Shown: one piece after another, positions 44,010 to 51,558 of the stretch
Layout: each line of letters begins with the position of its first letter
How positions within the stretch are numbered: the first letter of the stretch is position 1
DNA from: Sporichthyaceae bacterium
GTDB lineage: Bacteria; Actinomycetota; Actinomycetes; Sporichthyales; Sporichthyaceae
Direction of reading: 5' to 3'
Length of the DNA stretch: 51,558 nucleotides
Assembly: GCA_036269075.1 (NCBI GenBank)
Contig: DATASX010000044.1
Coordinates: 1-51,558, forward strand
The notes under the pieces: generated by a model
Told to the model about the DNA's origin: nothing
Databases searched by the model: none
The model's input: the letters and a program-made list of their open reading frames with translations, nothing else
Program-made: the position numbers and the translations under genes

Positions 44010-44374
44010 AGCTCCTCCTCGACGAGTGCCTGCATCCGCAGGTTGGGCGCTTGCTCGTTGAGATCGGCCACGACGTGGCCACGATCGCGGGCCTGGGCAT
44101 GGTCGGCGCTGGCGACCCTGATGTTCTCGCGGTGGCTGGTCAGCAGGATCGCGTCCTGGTCACCCTGGACACCGATTTCGGTGCGCTGCTCGCCCGGACG
44201 TCCGCGACCCTTCCCAGCGTGCTGCTCATCCGGCGCCGGGACCACCGCCCACACGCGATCGTGGCGGTCGTTGTCGATGTACTTTCCACGTGCGGCGATG
44301 CGCTCAGCTCCGGTGCGCTGGCGGTGGTCGGCGAGCGAACGGTGCGCGTGCGAGAGCTGCCGCTCTCGACGTAA
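44006..44374 (+). CDS. DUF5615 PIN-like toxin candidate
   Basis: The product has 122 residues. It has the DUF5615/Mut7-C-like PIN fold outline: MKLLLDECLHPQVGRLL with Asp6-Glu7, then VLVTLDTDFGALLA with further acidic residues, then SVLLIRRRDHRP. The acidic residues suggest a metal-dependent ribonuclease. GTG 44006 overlaps the DUF433 stop by 4 nt. Together they resemble a type II toxin-antitoxin module that would stabilise the integrated element. Toxicity is inferred from the family. Confidence 0.85.
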   Translation: MKLLLDECLHPQVGRLLVEIGHDVATIAGLGMVGAGDPDVLAVAGQQDRVLVTLDTDFGALLARTSATLPSVLLIRRRDHRPHAIVAVVVDVLSTCGDALSSGALAVVGERTVRVRELPLST

Positions 44375-44387
44375 GAGCGGGAGCTGC

Positions 44388-45626
44388 TCAATCCCATAGC
44401 GTCCGGCCCATTCGCTCGGCGGCCTGACGGGCCAGGAAGTCAGTGACGTGGGTGTAGCGCTGGGTCACGGCGAGGGTGGAGTGGCCGAGGATCTGCTGCA
44501 CGACGCGGATGTCCACCCCCTGCTCCAGGAGCAGGGTCGCCGCGGTGTGTCGGGCGTCGTGCAGGCGAGCGTTGCGGACGCCGGCGGTTTCGAGAAGCCG
44601 CTTCCACTCCTCCCAGTCCTGACGCGTCTGGATGGGGCTCCCGTTGGGCTGGCTGAAGACCAGGTCCAAGTCCTGCCAGATGTCGCCGGCGGTGGCCCGC
44701 GCTATGGACTGGGTTTCGCGGTGGGCGAGGAGCTGGTCGAGCAGTGGTTCAGGTATCACGATCGTGCGCGCCGCGCCGCCTTTCGGCTCCCGGAAGACCC
44801 ACTCTCCACCCGTGCGCTGCTCGCAGTGTTGCGCATGTCTGGTGCAGCCGGCGGCGCAGCCCGAGCGGTGGCGCGGCTTGGCGCAGGCCTCGACGTCCTC
44901 GCAGCCGTGGCGGTATTCGGTCCGCTTGAGCTGGAACACCCGAACCTCACCCCGCTCGAAGTCGATGTGCTGCCACCGCAGGCCGAGTGCTTCGGCCTGA
45001 CGTAGTCCGAGAGCCAGCGCCACTGACCACCTGGCGCCGTTCGGGGTTCCGACCGCACTCGCGAGGATCTTCTGGGCATCTGTGACGGACAGCGGGGACA
45101 TCACCGGGCTCCGATGGGTCGGTGGGTCGACCAAGGAGGCGGCGTTGCGCCCGACGACTCCACGCCGCATCGCCATTCGGTAGGCGCGGTTGATCAGCTG
45201 ATGCACCATCAGCACGCTCTTGCTGGACAGCCCCTCTGCCGCCAGCTCGAGGTACAGGGCGTCGAGGTGCTCGGGTCGCAGCCGATCGAGGCGGTGCGCG
45301 CCGATGCGCGGAATGATCCAGTGCTCGACCTTCGGCCGGTAGGCCGTCTCGATCGTGGATTCGCTGGCGGTGCGCGGCGCGATGGTGTCCAACCACGTAC
45401 GCATCCACTCTGCGACGGTGGGCGTCCGGCCACCGGGGCCGATCTGGCCTTTGTCCCGGAGCTGCTCCAGCTCGCGGACCTTGGCGGTGATCTGGGCCTT
45501 GGTCAGAGCCCGCCGATGGCGCCGGTCAGGCGTGCCGTCCGGTTGTACTCCTACGGTCACCCAACCGTGCCAGGACCCGTCCACTCCGCGGTAGATCGAC
45601 GACCGACCGTTGGCGCTGCGCGGCAT
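44388..45626 (-). CDS. Tyrosine recombinase (site-specific integrase)
   Basis: The product has 412 residues. An AP2-like arm-binding N-terminus (NGRSSIYRGVDGSWHGWVTVG), a SAM-like core-binding domain (about 70-170) and the catalytic domain are present. Catalytic residues are Arg209 (LGLRQAE), His356-x2-Arg359 (HDARH), His382 (LGHST) and Tyr391 (RYTHV), all intact. Residues 242-268 are a Cys/His-rich insertion (C-x5-C ... C-x3-C-x6-C). ATG 45626 is chosen as the start of the integrase N-terminus; the open frame upstream overlaps the excisionase gene. It reads toward the tRNA and follows the excisionase by 10 nt. Confidence 0.93.
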   Translation of the reverse strand: MPRSANGRSSIYRGVDGSWHGWVTVGVQPDGTPDRRHRRALTKAQITAKVRELEQLRDKGQIGPGGRTPTVAEWMRTWLDTIAPRTASESTIETAYRPKVEHWIIPRIGAHRLDRLRPEHLDALYLELAAEGLSSKSVLMVHQLINRAYRMAMRRGVVGRNAASLVDPPTHRSPVMSPLSVTDAQKILASAVGTPNGARWSVALALGLRQAEALGLRWQHIDFERGEVRVFQLKRTEYRHGCEDVEACAKPRHRSGCAAGCTRHAQHCEQRTGGEWVFREPKGGAARTIVIPEPLLDQLLAHRETQSIARATAGDIWQDLDLVFSQPNGSPIQTRQDWEEWKRLLETAGVRNARLHDARHTAATLLLEQGVDIRVVQQILGHSTLAVTQRYTHVTDFLARQAAERMGRTLWD

Positions 45627-45636
45627 TGGTCCGCGT

Positions 45637-45819
45637 TCAGGCCGACGCGGCGGTCTCGATGCTGCGCACGAACTCGTGCACCGCATCGATCGGGATCCGC
45701 CGCGCGCGTCCGATCTTGATCGAGCGCAGGGTTCCTGCGTCGAGGAGTTCGTAGATCTTGGTGCGCCCGATGGCCAGGGCATGGGCGGCGTCATCGACTG
45801 TAAGCAGAACGGTGGTCAT
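45637..45819 (-). CDS. Excisionase-type helix-turn-helix protein
   Basis: The product has 60 residues. It is a MerR-like winged helix of the phage excisionase family: LTVDDAAHALAIGRTKIYELLDAGTLRSIKIGRARRIPIDAVHEFV, outlined as HTH at 7-30 and wing at 30-45. ATG 45819 has GGAGG 9 nt upstream. It is between the relaxase and integrase genes, all on the minus strand, probably one operon. It should direct the integrase toward excision. Confidence 0.9.
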   Translation of the reverse strand: MTTVLLTVDDAAHALAIGRTKIYELLDAGTLRSIKIGRARRIPIDAVHEFVRSIETAASA

Positions 45820-45824
45820 CGGGG

Positions 45825-48800
45825 TCAGCCTCCGGGGGTGATGGTTCGTCCGTCACCCCTTATGTGTGCGCGTTGGGGCTCGAGACCGCCGTAGCTCGCT
45901 GCTGTCCGGCTCGTCAACGATTTGCGGGCGGCGAGGAGCGCGTTGATCTCGTCGAGTGCGCGCCTCGTTTCTTCACCGCTCGCGGGGTCCGCGGCGATGG
46001 TCTCGCGTACTGCCCGGAGGTGTCCTGGGGACCATGCGGCGTTCTGGCGGTCGCGCAGCGTCGCGGTTGCGGAGAGTTCGGCGCCGTCGGAGGCCAGGAC
46101 GTTCTCCATGATCTGACGGGCGTTCAGTTCGCGGTCGTGCTTCTGGTGGTCCTCTGTGTCCCAAGAGCGGTCTGTGCGGATGTAGGCGTGGTTTGCTTCG
46201 CGGCCGCGGGACATGGCGACGTAGAGGGCTTGGCGGTTCATCGATGCGGTGACGATGGTGTGCGCGGTGTCGATGGTCGCGCCTTGGGCACGGTGGATTG
46301 TGCTGGCGTAGCCGAGTTCGACGTGGTAAGCGACGTAACGGGCGGGCAATCGCACCGGTCGGGGGAGGTGTTCCCTGCTGCGCGCCCCGGCACCCGTCGG
46401 GCGTTGCGCCGTGTTTTCGTCAGTTCGTGGGGTGGCGTCGATGCTGCCGTCGGGGTAGACGGCGGTGATGGTCCAGCCGGCCCCGTTGCGGATGTATCCG
46501 CCGCCGGGGATGGGAATTCGCCGGTCGTTCTGTCGGGTGGTGATCCAGTCCCCGGGGGCGCAGCTGGTCCCGTCATGCAGTGTGGCTTCGGTTCCGTGGA
46601 CCTGGCCCCCCGCGAGTCGATCGGTTCGGGCGCGCATGTTGAGGACCTTGACGGTGTTGCGGTCCTGGGCCAGGAGCAGTGACGTGCGCCCGGCGGCGTT
46701 GTCTGCCTGCCAGGCCCGGTAGGCGTCCTCGGCGACCGCGTCGGTATCTCCTTCGTGCAACCGGCCCTGGGTTGCGTAGGTGTCGAGGATGGCGGGGTCG
46801 CCGGTGCGTAGGGCGCGGGTGGCGTCTGCTTCCCAGCGGTGGCGGAACCTCCACAGGGCGTGCAGGGCGTTGACCGTGCCGCGTTCTGTGGTGGTTTCGG
46901 CCAGGAGCGCGAACGCGCCTCCGGCTTCGACGGCGCCGAGTTGGTGGTGGTCCCCGACCAGGAGGAGTTTCGCCCCGGCCCGTTGCACGTGGCCTCGTAC
47001 TGCGTCGAGGTGAGAGGTGGCGGCCAGGGACGCCTCGTCGATGATCACGAGCGTCCCGGGGCGCAGTGGGGGGCGGCTGGAAAGGGTCTCGGTAGTCGTC
47101 GCGGCCCTCGGCGGGGGGGATTGCTGGTTGTGGTCGTGGAGCCACTTGCTAGTGGTCTCGCATGGGATGCGTAGCGCGAGGGCGAGTTCGAACGCCGCCG
47201 CAGCGGACGGGGCCAGACCGATGACGCTGCCGGACCCGTGGGCGCGTTGCCAGAGGTTCGTCAGGGTCGCGAGGGTGCGGGTCTTGCCCGTTCCGGCCGG
47301 ACCGACTAGGACGTCCAAACGACGGGCGGAGGTGGCGATGCCGGTGATCGCGGCGTGCTGGTCTGCGGCCAGGCGTTGGCCCGGCATCTGCCGGTTCAGT
47401 GCGTCAAGGAGGGTGCTCGGGATGACGGGTGCGTTGGTCTCGTCCAGTGCGGCGAGCAGGCGCGCCTCGGCGTCCAGCACCGCAGTGGTCGTGAACACCG
47501 CCGCATCGGTGCGGTCGAACACGCTGGTGGCGTCGACCCGGCGGAGGCGCGCAGGGGTGTGGAACAACGCTGGCGGATCCAGAGGCAGACAGGCGGCGAC
47601 GGCGTGGTCCACGACCTGGTCCAACAGTTCGAGGCGCGCTTTCGGTGTGGGCAGGCGTAGGTGGCGGGTGGCGCGGGCAGCCTCGGCGAGCAGGTTAGCC
47701 TTCGTCCAGGTGGATCGGCGGACCTGAATGTCCGTCAGAACAGCGCTGGCAAGCATCTCGGCAATACCCGCAGCGGGCACCGGCGGGCGTCGGCGGCCGG
47801 TGACGGCGGCAGCGACGGTGACGTCCGGGCTCGTACCGGTCAGGGCGTGCGCGGTTGCGCGCCAGGAGCGGCGCAGTTCGGGCAGCGGGCGGATCTCCTT
47901 GTCGGGCCGGGTCGCCAACGTCGCCTGCTGGCGCAGTCGAAGCATCTGCACCCGCGATGGCTCGCGCCCGTGCGCCGCGGTGAACTCGGCGACCATGTCG
48001 TCGAGCTCGGTGCCGACCTGGGCCGCCCGGCTGGAGAACGCCGCGAGGAGCTCGTCGTTGATGCCGTCGATCTCGAAACCCGCCGTGCGACGGGGACCGC
48101 GGTCGCGGTGCGCCCAGCTGACCGGGAGGAGCGCGGCGAGGGCGTCGGCGAACAGGTCGTCATAGACCTCCGACAGGGCGACCGCGCTGCGGTAGAGGAC
48201 CTGGGCATCGACAGAGCGCCAGATCCCGTCGGGTCCCTGGACTTTGTTCGCGATCACCAGGTGGGTGTGCAGGTTCGGGTCCCCGGTGCGGGTGTCGTAG
48301 TGATCGAACGCTGCCGCGATCAACCCTCGGGTGGCGACCTGCATGCACGAGTTTGTTCCGGTGCGGGTGAACAAGAACCTGTCCTCGATCAACTCGACGA
48401 CGGCGGCGATCGCCTGTCGGTGCGCCCCGACCACGTCCGCCCGGACGTTCTTATCGCCCAGGGCCCACAGCACGCTGGCGGACTTGGGTACCGTGAAGGT
48501 CAGGTCGTACCCGGCAACCGCGTGCCGGTTCGGCGTCGCCGCGACCCGCGCCTCTATTCCCGCGACCGCGGCTTCCCGCCCGGGCGCTGACAAGGTTGTC
48601 GGCAACCCGGCGACCGCCTCGGAGATCCGTTGCGCGGTGGTCTTGTAGACCGGGTACGGGCGCCCCAACTGCTCACCCGTCACCGGGTTGTGGCCGGTCC
48701 CGTAGAGGGCCGCCATCGCTTCCTCGGTCACCACCGCGCCGGGCGCCAGCACCGGAACCGCGGCGGCGCCGGAGAGCCCGTTCAGGCCGCTGCCGAGCCA

Positions 48801-48941
48801 GCGGCCCGGCGGGTTCCCGCTCGCTGCGTAATAGCCCACCAAAGGCTCACCGGCCGCGCGCGCAACGTCCCCGGCCCCGATGTTCTGCAACAAATACCGG
48901 TAGCCGGCGCCCGCCGACAACCGCGCCAACGACATCATCAC
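45825..48941 (-). CDS. MobF-family relaxase / TraA-like helicase
   Basis: The product has 1038 residues. The N-terminal TrwC-type relaxase has LARLSAGAGYRYLLQN, a Tyr-Tyr pair at 37-38 (VGYYAASGNPPG), and the three-His metal motif ending in His225-T-His227 (DPNLHTHLVIANK). A RecD-like helicase follows with Walker A GPAGTGKT (Lys553), VIIDEASLA and a C-terminal STIHRAQGATIDTAH. The protein nicks DNA at oriT and unwinds it for conjugation. It is shorter than many relatives (1200 or more) but has both domains. The gene has visibly lower GC than its neighbours. The excisionase gene begins 6 nt after its stop. Confidence 0.93.
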   Translation of the reverse strand: MMMSLARLSAGAGYRYLLQNIGAGDVARAAGEPLVGYYAASGNPPGRWLGSGLNGLSGAAAVPVLAPGAVVTEEAMAALYGTGHNPVTGEQLGRPYPVYKTTAQRISEAVAGLPTTLSAPGREAAVAGIEARVAATPNRHAVAGYDLTFTVPKSASVLWALGDKNVRADVVGAHRQAIAAVVELIEDRFLFTRTGTNSCMQVATRGLIAAAFDHYDTRTGDPNLHTHLVIANKVQGPDGIWRSVDAQVLYRSAVALSEVYDDLFADALAALLPVSWAHRDRGPRRTAGFEIDGINDELLAAFSSRAAQVGTELDDMVAEFTAAHGREPSRVQMLRLRQQATLATRPDKEIRPLPELRRSWRATAHALTGTSPDVTVAAAVTGRRRPPVPAAGIAEMLASAVLTDIQVRRSTWTKANLLAEAARATRHLRLPTPKARLELLDQVVDHAVAACLPLDPPALFHTPARLRRVDATSVFDRTDAAVFTTTAVLDAEARLLAALDETNAPVIPSTLLDALNRQMPGQRLAADQHAAITGIATSARRLDVLVGPAGTGKTRTLATLTNLWQRAHGSGSVIGLAPSAAAAFELALALRIPCETTSKWLHDHNQQSPPPRAATTTETLSSRPPLRPGTLVIIDEASLAATSHLDAVRGHVQRAGAKLLLVGDHHQLGAVEAGGAFALLAETTTERGTVNALHALWRFRHRWEADATRALRTGDPAILDTYATQGRLHEGDTDAVAEDAYRAWQADNAAGRTSLLLAQDRNTVKVLNMRARTDRLAGGQVHGTEATLHDGTSCAPGDWITTRQNDRRIPIPGGGYIRNGAGWTITAVYPDGSIDATPRTDENTAQRPTGAGARSREHLPRPVRLPARYVAYHVELGYASTIHRAQGATIDTAHTIVTASMNRQALYVAMSRGREANHAYIRTDRSWDTEDHQKHDRELNARQIMENVLASDGAELSATATLRDRQNAAWSPGHLRAVRETIAADPASGEETRRALDEINALLAARKSLTSRTAASYGGLEPQRAHIRGDGRTITPGG

Positions 48942-49415
48942 AGCCGCCCAGGGCGGGTGGCCTGCTCATCCCCCATGCCCTACATGTGTGCCGGTCGACG
49001 GGCCCAGATCGACCCGACCTCGTGCGAGCAAGACGAGTACGCGTTGGCGATCTTCGATGGCGGCGTGTCGGGGCCTGAGAATGGTGGTCGGGTTGCAGGC
49101 CGGTGGGTGGTTGCGGCCGGGAGCCGTTCGTCTGACTGTGCGTCAGGGTGCGTCCCTGTCTGTGGACGTCCGGGGTGGTGCGGGGAGGTCCGGGATCGTG
49201 GCCGCATCCTGATGGGGTGTCGTCCGGCGACGTCGCTATCACTCTGGTGCTGCGGTTCGAGCCCGTAGAGCGAGTCTGACGCGGGGTCTCCGGGAACGTC
49301 GGATTGTTGCCGTTATCGAGCACGTGGGTCTGTGTCCATCTCAAGGAATCCCTCCGGGCGGCACCCGGTCGCGCCATTCCGGTTCGGCCGGACGCCGGAC
49401 CAGCGAGGTGCACGG
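48942..49415. other. Gap without a recognisable gene
   Basis: The 474 bp between the relaxase start and the IS110 fragment contain open frames on both strands, none with family resemblance or a convincing start. They hold a single-mismatch copy of the dispersed palindrome (49132-49146). An oriT would be expected upstream of the relaxase; I did not find a clear inverted repeat for it. Confidence 0.6.
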
Positions 49416-49545
49416 ATGGACGTGGTGGTTGAACGGGTCGCAGGGTTGGACATCGGCAAGGCCTCGATGACGGTGTGCGTGCGCACCCCGGGGCCGGGGA
49501 GTTCGCGCACGAACGAGGTGCGTACCTACTCCACGATGACTGAGC
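49416..49545 (+). pseudogene. IS110-family transposase N-terminal fragment
   Basis: The first ~43 codons of an IS110-type (DEDD) transposase remain: MDVVVERVAGLDIGKASMTV then CVRTPG and EVRTYSTMT, where GLDIGK holds the first catalytic Asp. Similarity then stops abruptly, about 20 bp before the stop codon of the opposing MFS gene at 49565. The frame stays open a little further by chance. The rest of the transposase (over 300 residues) is missing. Confidence 0.8.
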
Positions 49546-49564
49546 CGGTCAGGGGATGTGATGG

Positions 49565-51193
49565 TCAGTCAGATTCACCGAGGCGCACGAAAGCCGGGGC
49601 GACGGTGAGCGGCTTGTCATGGATCGGGGTGACGCCGGGGTCTGCGACCGGGTGCTCGGTCTCCGCCTCGGGCACCCGGGGGTGAGCGGGGAGGAAGGCC
49701 AGGGCGAGCAATGCGCCGAGGAGGCAGACGCCGGAGGCGACGAGGCTGCCGGCGGCCAGGCCGTCGAGGAATCCGTCCTGTGCCGTGACGGCGAGGGAGG
49801 GGTCGCCCAGTTTCCGGGCGAGGACGTTGGCGGCGCCGGCCGACGAGCGGGCGATCTGCAGAATCTGCGGGTCGTGGATGCTGTCGGCGAGCCGGTCGCG
49901 GTAGATCGAGGCGGCGACGCTGCCGACGACGGCGATGCCGAGCGTGCCGCCGAGTTCGCGAGTGGCGTCGTTGACGGCGGAGCCGATCCCCGCCTTGGCA
50001 GCGGGGACGACGCCCATGATGGCCTCGGTGGCCGGGGCGCTGGTGAATCCCATGCCGACGCCGATCACGATCATCTGGGCGGCGATCGTGCTGTAGGTGG
50101 TCGCGCCGTCGACCGTCGCCACCCAGGCGAAGCCGCCGCACATGATGACCAGCCCCGAGACGACAACGAGCTTGGTACCGAGTCGTACGGCGAGGACGGT
50201 TCCCAGCAGGGAGCTCACGGCGACCGAGAGCGCCACGGGGATCTGGCGGAACCCGGCTTCCAGCACTCCCCAGCCGAGCACGAACTGGAAGTACTGGCCG
50301 ATGAGGAACACGAAGCCGAGCAGACCGAAGAAGGACAGCGTGACCGCGCCGGAGGCGGCGGTGAATCGCATGTTGGTGAACAGGCGCACGTCGAGCATCG
50401 GCTGAGGGACGTGCGTCTCCCAGATCGCGAACGCGACGAACAGGCAGGTCGCGGCCCCGAAGTCGGCGAGGCTGGCCGCCGATCCCCAGCCCCGATCCGG
50501 TGCCTGGATGATCGCGTAGACCCACATCCCCAGTGCGAGGGTGCTCAGCAGCAGGCCCGGGTAGTCCAGGCGCGGGACCCCCGGGTCCCGGCTGTCGGGA
50601 ACGAAGAACACGGCCAGCACCAACGTCAGGACCGCAACCCCGGCGCAGAACGAGAATGCCGCGCCCCACGCCGACGCCTCGGCCAGCGCACCTCCGACGA
50701 TCGGACCGAGCGCGACCGAGATTCCGGTGGACGCACCCCACAGTCCGATCGCCTTGGCCCGCTCGGCCCGGTCGGGGAAGGCATTGGAGATGATCGACAA
50801 CGTCGTCGGGAACACCGCGGCCGCTCCCAGGCCGGCCAGCGCCCGCCACGCGATGAGCACGTCGGCGTTCGTCGCGAACGCGGACATCGTCGACGCGAAC
50901 GCGTAGATGGCCAGGCCTGCGATCAGTGCGCCCTTACGGCCGAAGCGGTCCGAGAGTGAACCGCCCACGAGCACCAGTGCGGCGAAGACGAGGTTGAACC
51001 CGTCCACGATCCAGAGCAGGTCCTCGGTGGAGGCGTCGATCTCGCGGGTCAGCGTCGGAAGCAGAACGTTCACGATCGAGCTCGCGACCATCACGGTGAA
51101 CACCGCGAGGCAGGCAACGGTCAGCGTGAGCCACCGGTTCACGGGGCGCCCGGGCTTCGCGGGGGAGTCGATTCCGGAGGAGGCGCCCGTCAC
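49565..51193 (-). CDS. DHA2-family MFS drug exporter (14 TM)
   Basis: The product has 542 residues. It belongs to the EmrB/QacA group: first helix VMVASSIVNVLLPTL, then GGSLSDRFGRKGAL (motif A), motif C region GIGLWG/STGISVALGPIVGG, and a second half ending in LLGALLALAFLPAHP. About 14 membrane segments can be counted. Substrate unknown. GTG 51193 is the likely start; it overlaps the stop of a short upstream frame with a good ribosome site (51190-51243). It lies downstream of the thioredoxin-reductase-like gene on the same strand. It is distinct from the MFS fusion at 19432. Confidence 0.9.
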   Translation of the reverse strand: MTGASSGIDSPAKPGRPVNRWLTLTVACLAVFTVMVASSIVNVLLPTLTREIDASTEDLLWIVDGFNLVFAALVLVGGSLSDRFGRKGALIAGLAIYAFASTMSAFATNADVLIAWRALAGLGAAAVFPTTLSIISNAFPDRAERAKAIGLWGASTGISVALGPIVGGALAEASAWGAAFSFCAGVAVLTLVLAVFFVPDSRDPGVPRLDYPGLLLSTLALGMWVYAIIQAPDRGWGSAASLADFGAATCLFVAFAIWETHVPQPMLDVRLFTNMRFTAASGAVTLSFFGLLGFVFLIGQYFQFVLGWGVLEAGFRQIPVALSVAVSSLLGTVLAVRLGTKLVVVSGLVIMCGGFAWVATVDGATTYSTIAAQMIVIGVGMGFTSAPATEAIMGVVPAAKAGIGSAVNDATRELGGTLGIAVVGSVAASIYRDRLADSIHDPQILQIARSSAGAANVLARKLGDPSLAVTAQDGFLDGLAAGSLVASGVCLLGALLALAFLPAHPRVPEAETEHPVADPGVTPIHDKPLTVAPAFVRLGESD

Positions 51194-51243
51194 GAGGGCC
51201 CCGGGGGAGCTGTCTGCATGGTGGTTCCTTCGATTGTGGGCAT
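51190..51243 (-). CDS. Possible 17-codon leader peptide before the MFS gene
   Basis: MPTIEGTTMQTAPPGPS ends in a TGA that overlaps the MFS start (GTGA). The internal ATG at 51219 has the better ribosome site, GAAGGA 6 nt upstream, giving a 9-codon version. The MFS start itself has no good site, so translation may depend on re-initiation after this peptide. A start-site error with a frameshift in the MFS N-terminus is the alternative. Confidence 0.4.
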   Translation of the reverse strand: MPTIEGTTMQTAPPGPS

Positions 51244-51317
51244 GACTTTGTCGCGCAGGTCTTGGGGATGGAGGGGCCCGCAGAACCCGACGTGCTGCTA
51301 CGGCAAGACGATGGACA

Positions 51318-51331
51318 GGATCGAGTGATCC
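51318..51331. terminator. Small hairpin after the thioredoxin-reductase-like gene
   Basis: GGATC-GAGT-GATCC forms a 5-bp stem 6 bp downstream of the minus-strand stop. It is weak and has no T-run. Confidence 0.25.
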
Positions 51332-51336
51332 GATGA

Positions 51337-51558
51337 TCAGTTGGCTGGTACTGGCTCGGTGTGGCCGTGGAGAGCCTTCTCGACGTCGGCGGCGACCAGA
51401 TAGTTGTTGAGCGCGACGGCGGCGGCGGACCCGGCGGCCGCGGCGTTGATCAGCTGGGCGGTGTGGTCCACGACGTTGCCGGGCGCCCACACGCCGTCGA
51501 TGCTGGTGCGACCGGTGCGGTCGGTGGCGACCCAGCCCTCGTCATTGAGTTCGCAGCC
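51337..51558 (-). CDS. Thioredoxin-reductase-like FAD oxidoreductase, C-terminal part
   Basis: Only the last 73 codons are in the window; the gene continues beyond its end. The segment T-S-I-D-G-V-W-A-P-G-N-V-V-D is the conserved FAD-binding C-terminal motif of thioredoxin reductase-like enzymes, followed by AQLINAAAAGSAAAVALNNYL. It probably precedes the MFS exporter in one transcript; 93 bp separate its stop from the start of the leader peptide. The redox-active Cys pair lies outside the window, so true thioredoxin reductase activity cannot be judged. Confidence 0.85.
   Translation of the reverse strand, partial: GCELNDEGWVATDRTGRTSIDGVWAPGNVVDHTAQLINAAAAGSAAAVALNNYLVAADVEKALHGHTEPVPAN

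Larger units (their letters stand above)
43575..49545. mobile_element. Putative integrated mobilizable element at tRNA-Leu(UAA)
   Basis: Starting at the 3' end of the tRNA, the region holds a toxin-antitoxin-like pair, tyrosine integrase, excisionase, and a MobF relaxase-helicase, and has visibly lower GC than the flanks, especially in the relaxase. The left boundary at the tRNA is inferred from the integrase being adjacent. I found no second copy of the tRNA 3' end in the window, so the right boundary is unknown; it is set here at the end of the IS110 fragment. No coupling protein, replication or type IV secretion genes are seen, so this is either a small mobilizable element or the remains of a larger one. 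Confidence 0.6.

Noticed and set aside
48630-49268. Open frame upstream of the IS110 fragment
   Set aside because: It overlaps the relaxase in antisense and has no recognisable domain; no start with a ribosome site.
49245-49275. Second tRNA-like att copy (GCGGTTCGAGCCCGT) as right end of the element
   Set aside because: It resembles a T-arm only superficially, does not match the tRNA-Leu 3' end, and has no acceptor strand.

Overview
The window is about 51.6 kb of very GC-rich DNA (roughly 70% by eye) from an actinobacterium. The evidence is conserved actinobacterial gene neighbourhoods (leuS-degV-comEA-comEC-holA-rpsT-lepA-hemW, and mfd-mazG-eno-ftsB-DUF501-ppx), many GTG and some TTG starts, DnaA boxes of the TTGTCCACA type, leaderless-type promoters and a rare-codon tRNA-Leu(UAA). 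I cannot name the genus; a filamentous or Frankiales-like actinomycete is a guess.

Layout. 1-2274: remnant of a DUF222-HNH endonuclease gene, then a translationally coupled cupredoxin lipoprotein and Tat-exported metallophosphoesterase. 2.3-10.8 kb: leuS, a DegV protein, the DNA-uptake genes comEA and comEC, holA and (reverse) rpsT. 10.9-14.3 kb: a three-gene cassette of circularly permuted ATP-grasp, alpha-E and transglutaminase-like proteins, a conserved but poorly characterised peptide-ligase-type system. 14.4-18.6 kb: an SDR, ung, lepA and a secreted protein. 18.8-21.8 kb: a TetR repressor with a palindromic operator, coupled to a drug-exporter-type MFS protein carrying an unusual beta-sandwich tail. 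21.8-29.7 kb: MOSC protein, hemW, a lysozyme-like secreted protein, mfd, a SurA-like lipoprotein and mazG. 29.8-37.0 kb: a cell-surface glycopolymer locus (LicD-methyltransferase fusion and two divergent GT2-TagF fusions), which with a DUF885 metalloprotease splits the usual mazG-eno neighbourhood. 38.7-43.4 kb: eno, ftsB, DUF501, ppx, a family-5 uracil-DNA glycosylase and a cupredoxin-like lipoprotein without copper ligands.

At 43,491 lies a complete tRNA-Leu(UAA), followed by what looks like an integrated mobilizable element of lower GC: DUF433/DUF5615 toxin-antitoxin-like pair, tyrosine integrase, excisionase and MobF relaxase-helicase. Its other end is ragged: an IS110 transposase fragment abuts the 3' end of an MFS exporter, itself downstream of a truncated thioredoxin-reductase-like gene at the window edge.

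The most unusual signals do not belong to any one gene. (1) A perfect 15-bp palindrome, CTGACG-N3-CGTCAG, occurs five times, with at least seven single-mismatch copies, mostly inside unrelated coding regions and in two different reading frames. (2) Seven genes have a TANNNT -10 hexamer exactly 6 nt before the start codon and two more at 7 nt, which implies leaderless mRNAs. (3) Three DnaA boxes at an exact 17-bp period sit just upstream of the comEA promoter. (4) One of two tandem TagF-like paralogues has lost its conserved His-Gly. (5) An 83-nt inverted repeat and a 4 x 12-bp tandem repeat fill the comEC-holA gap.
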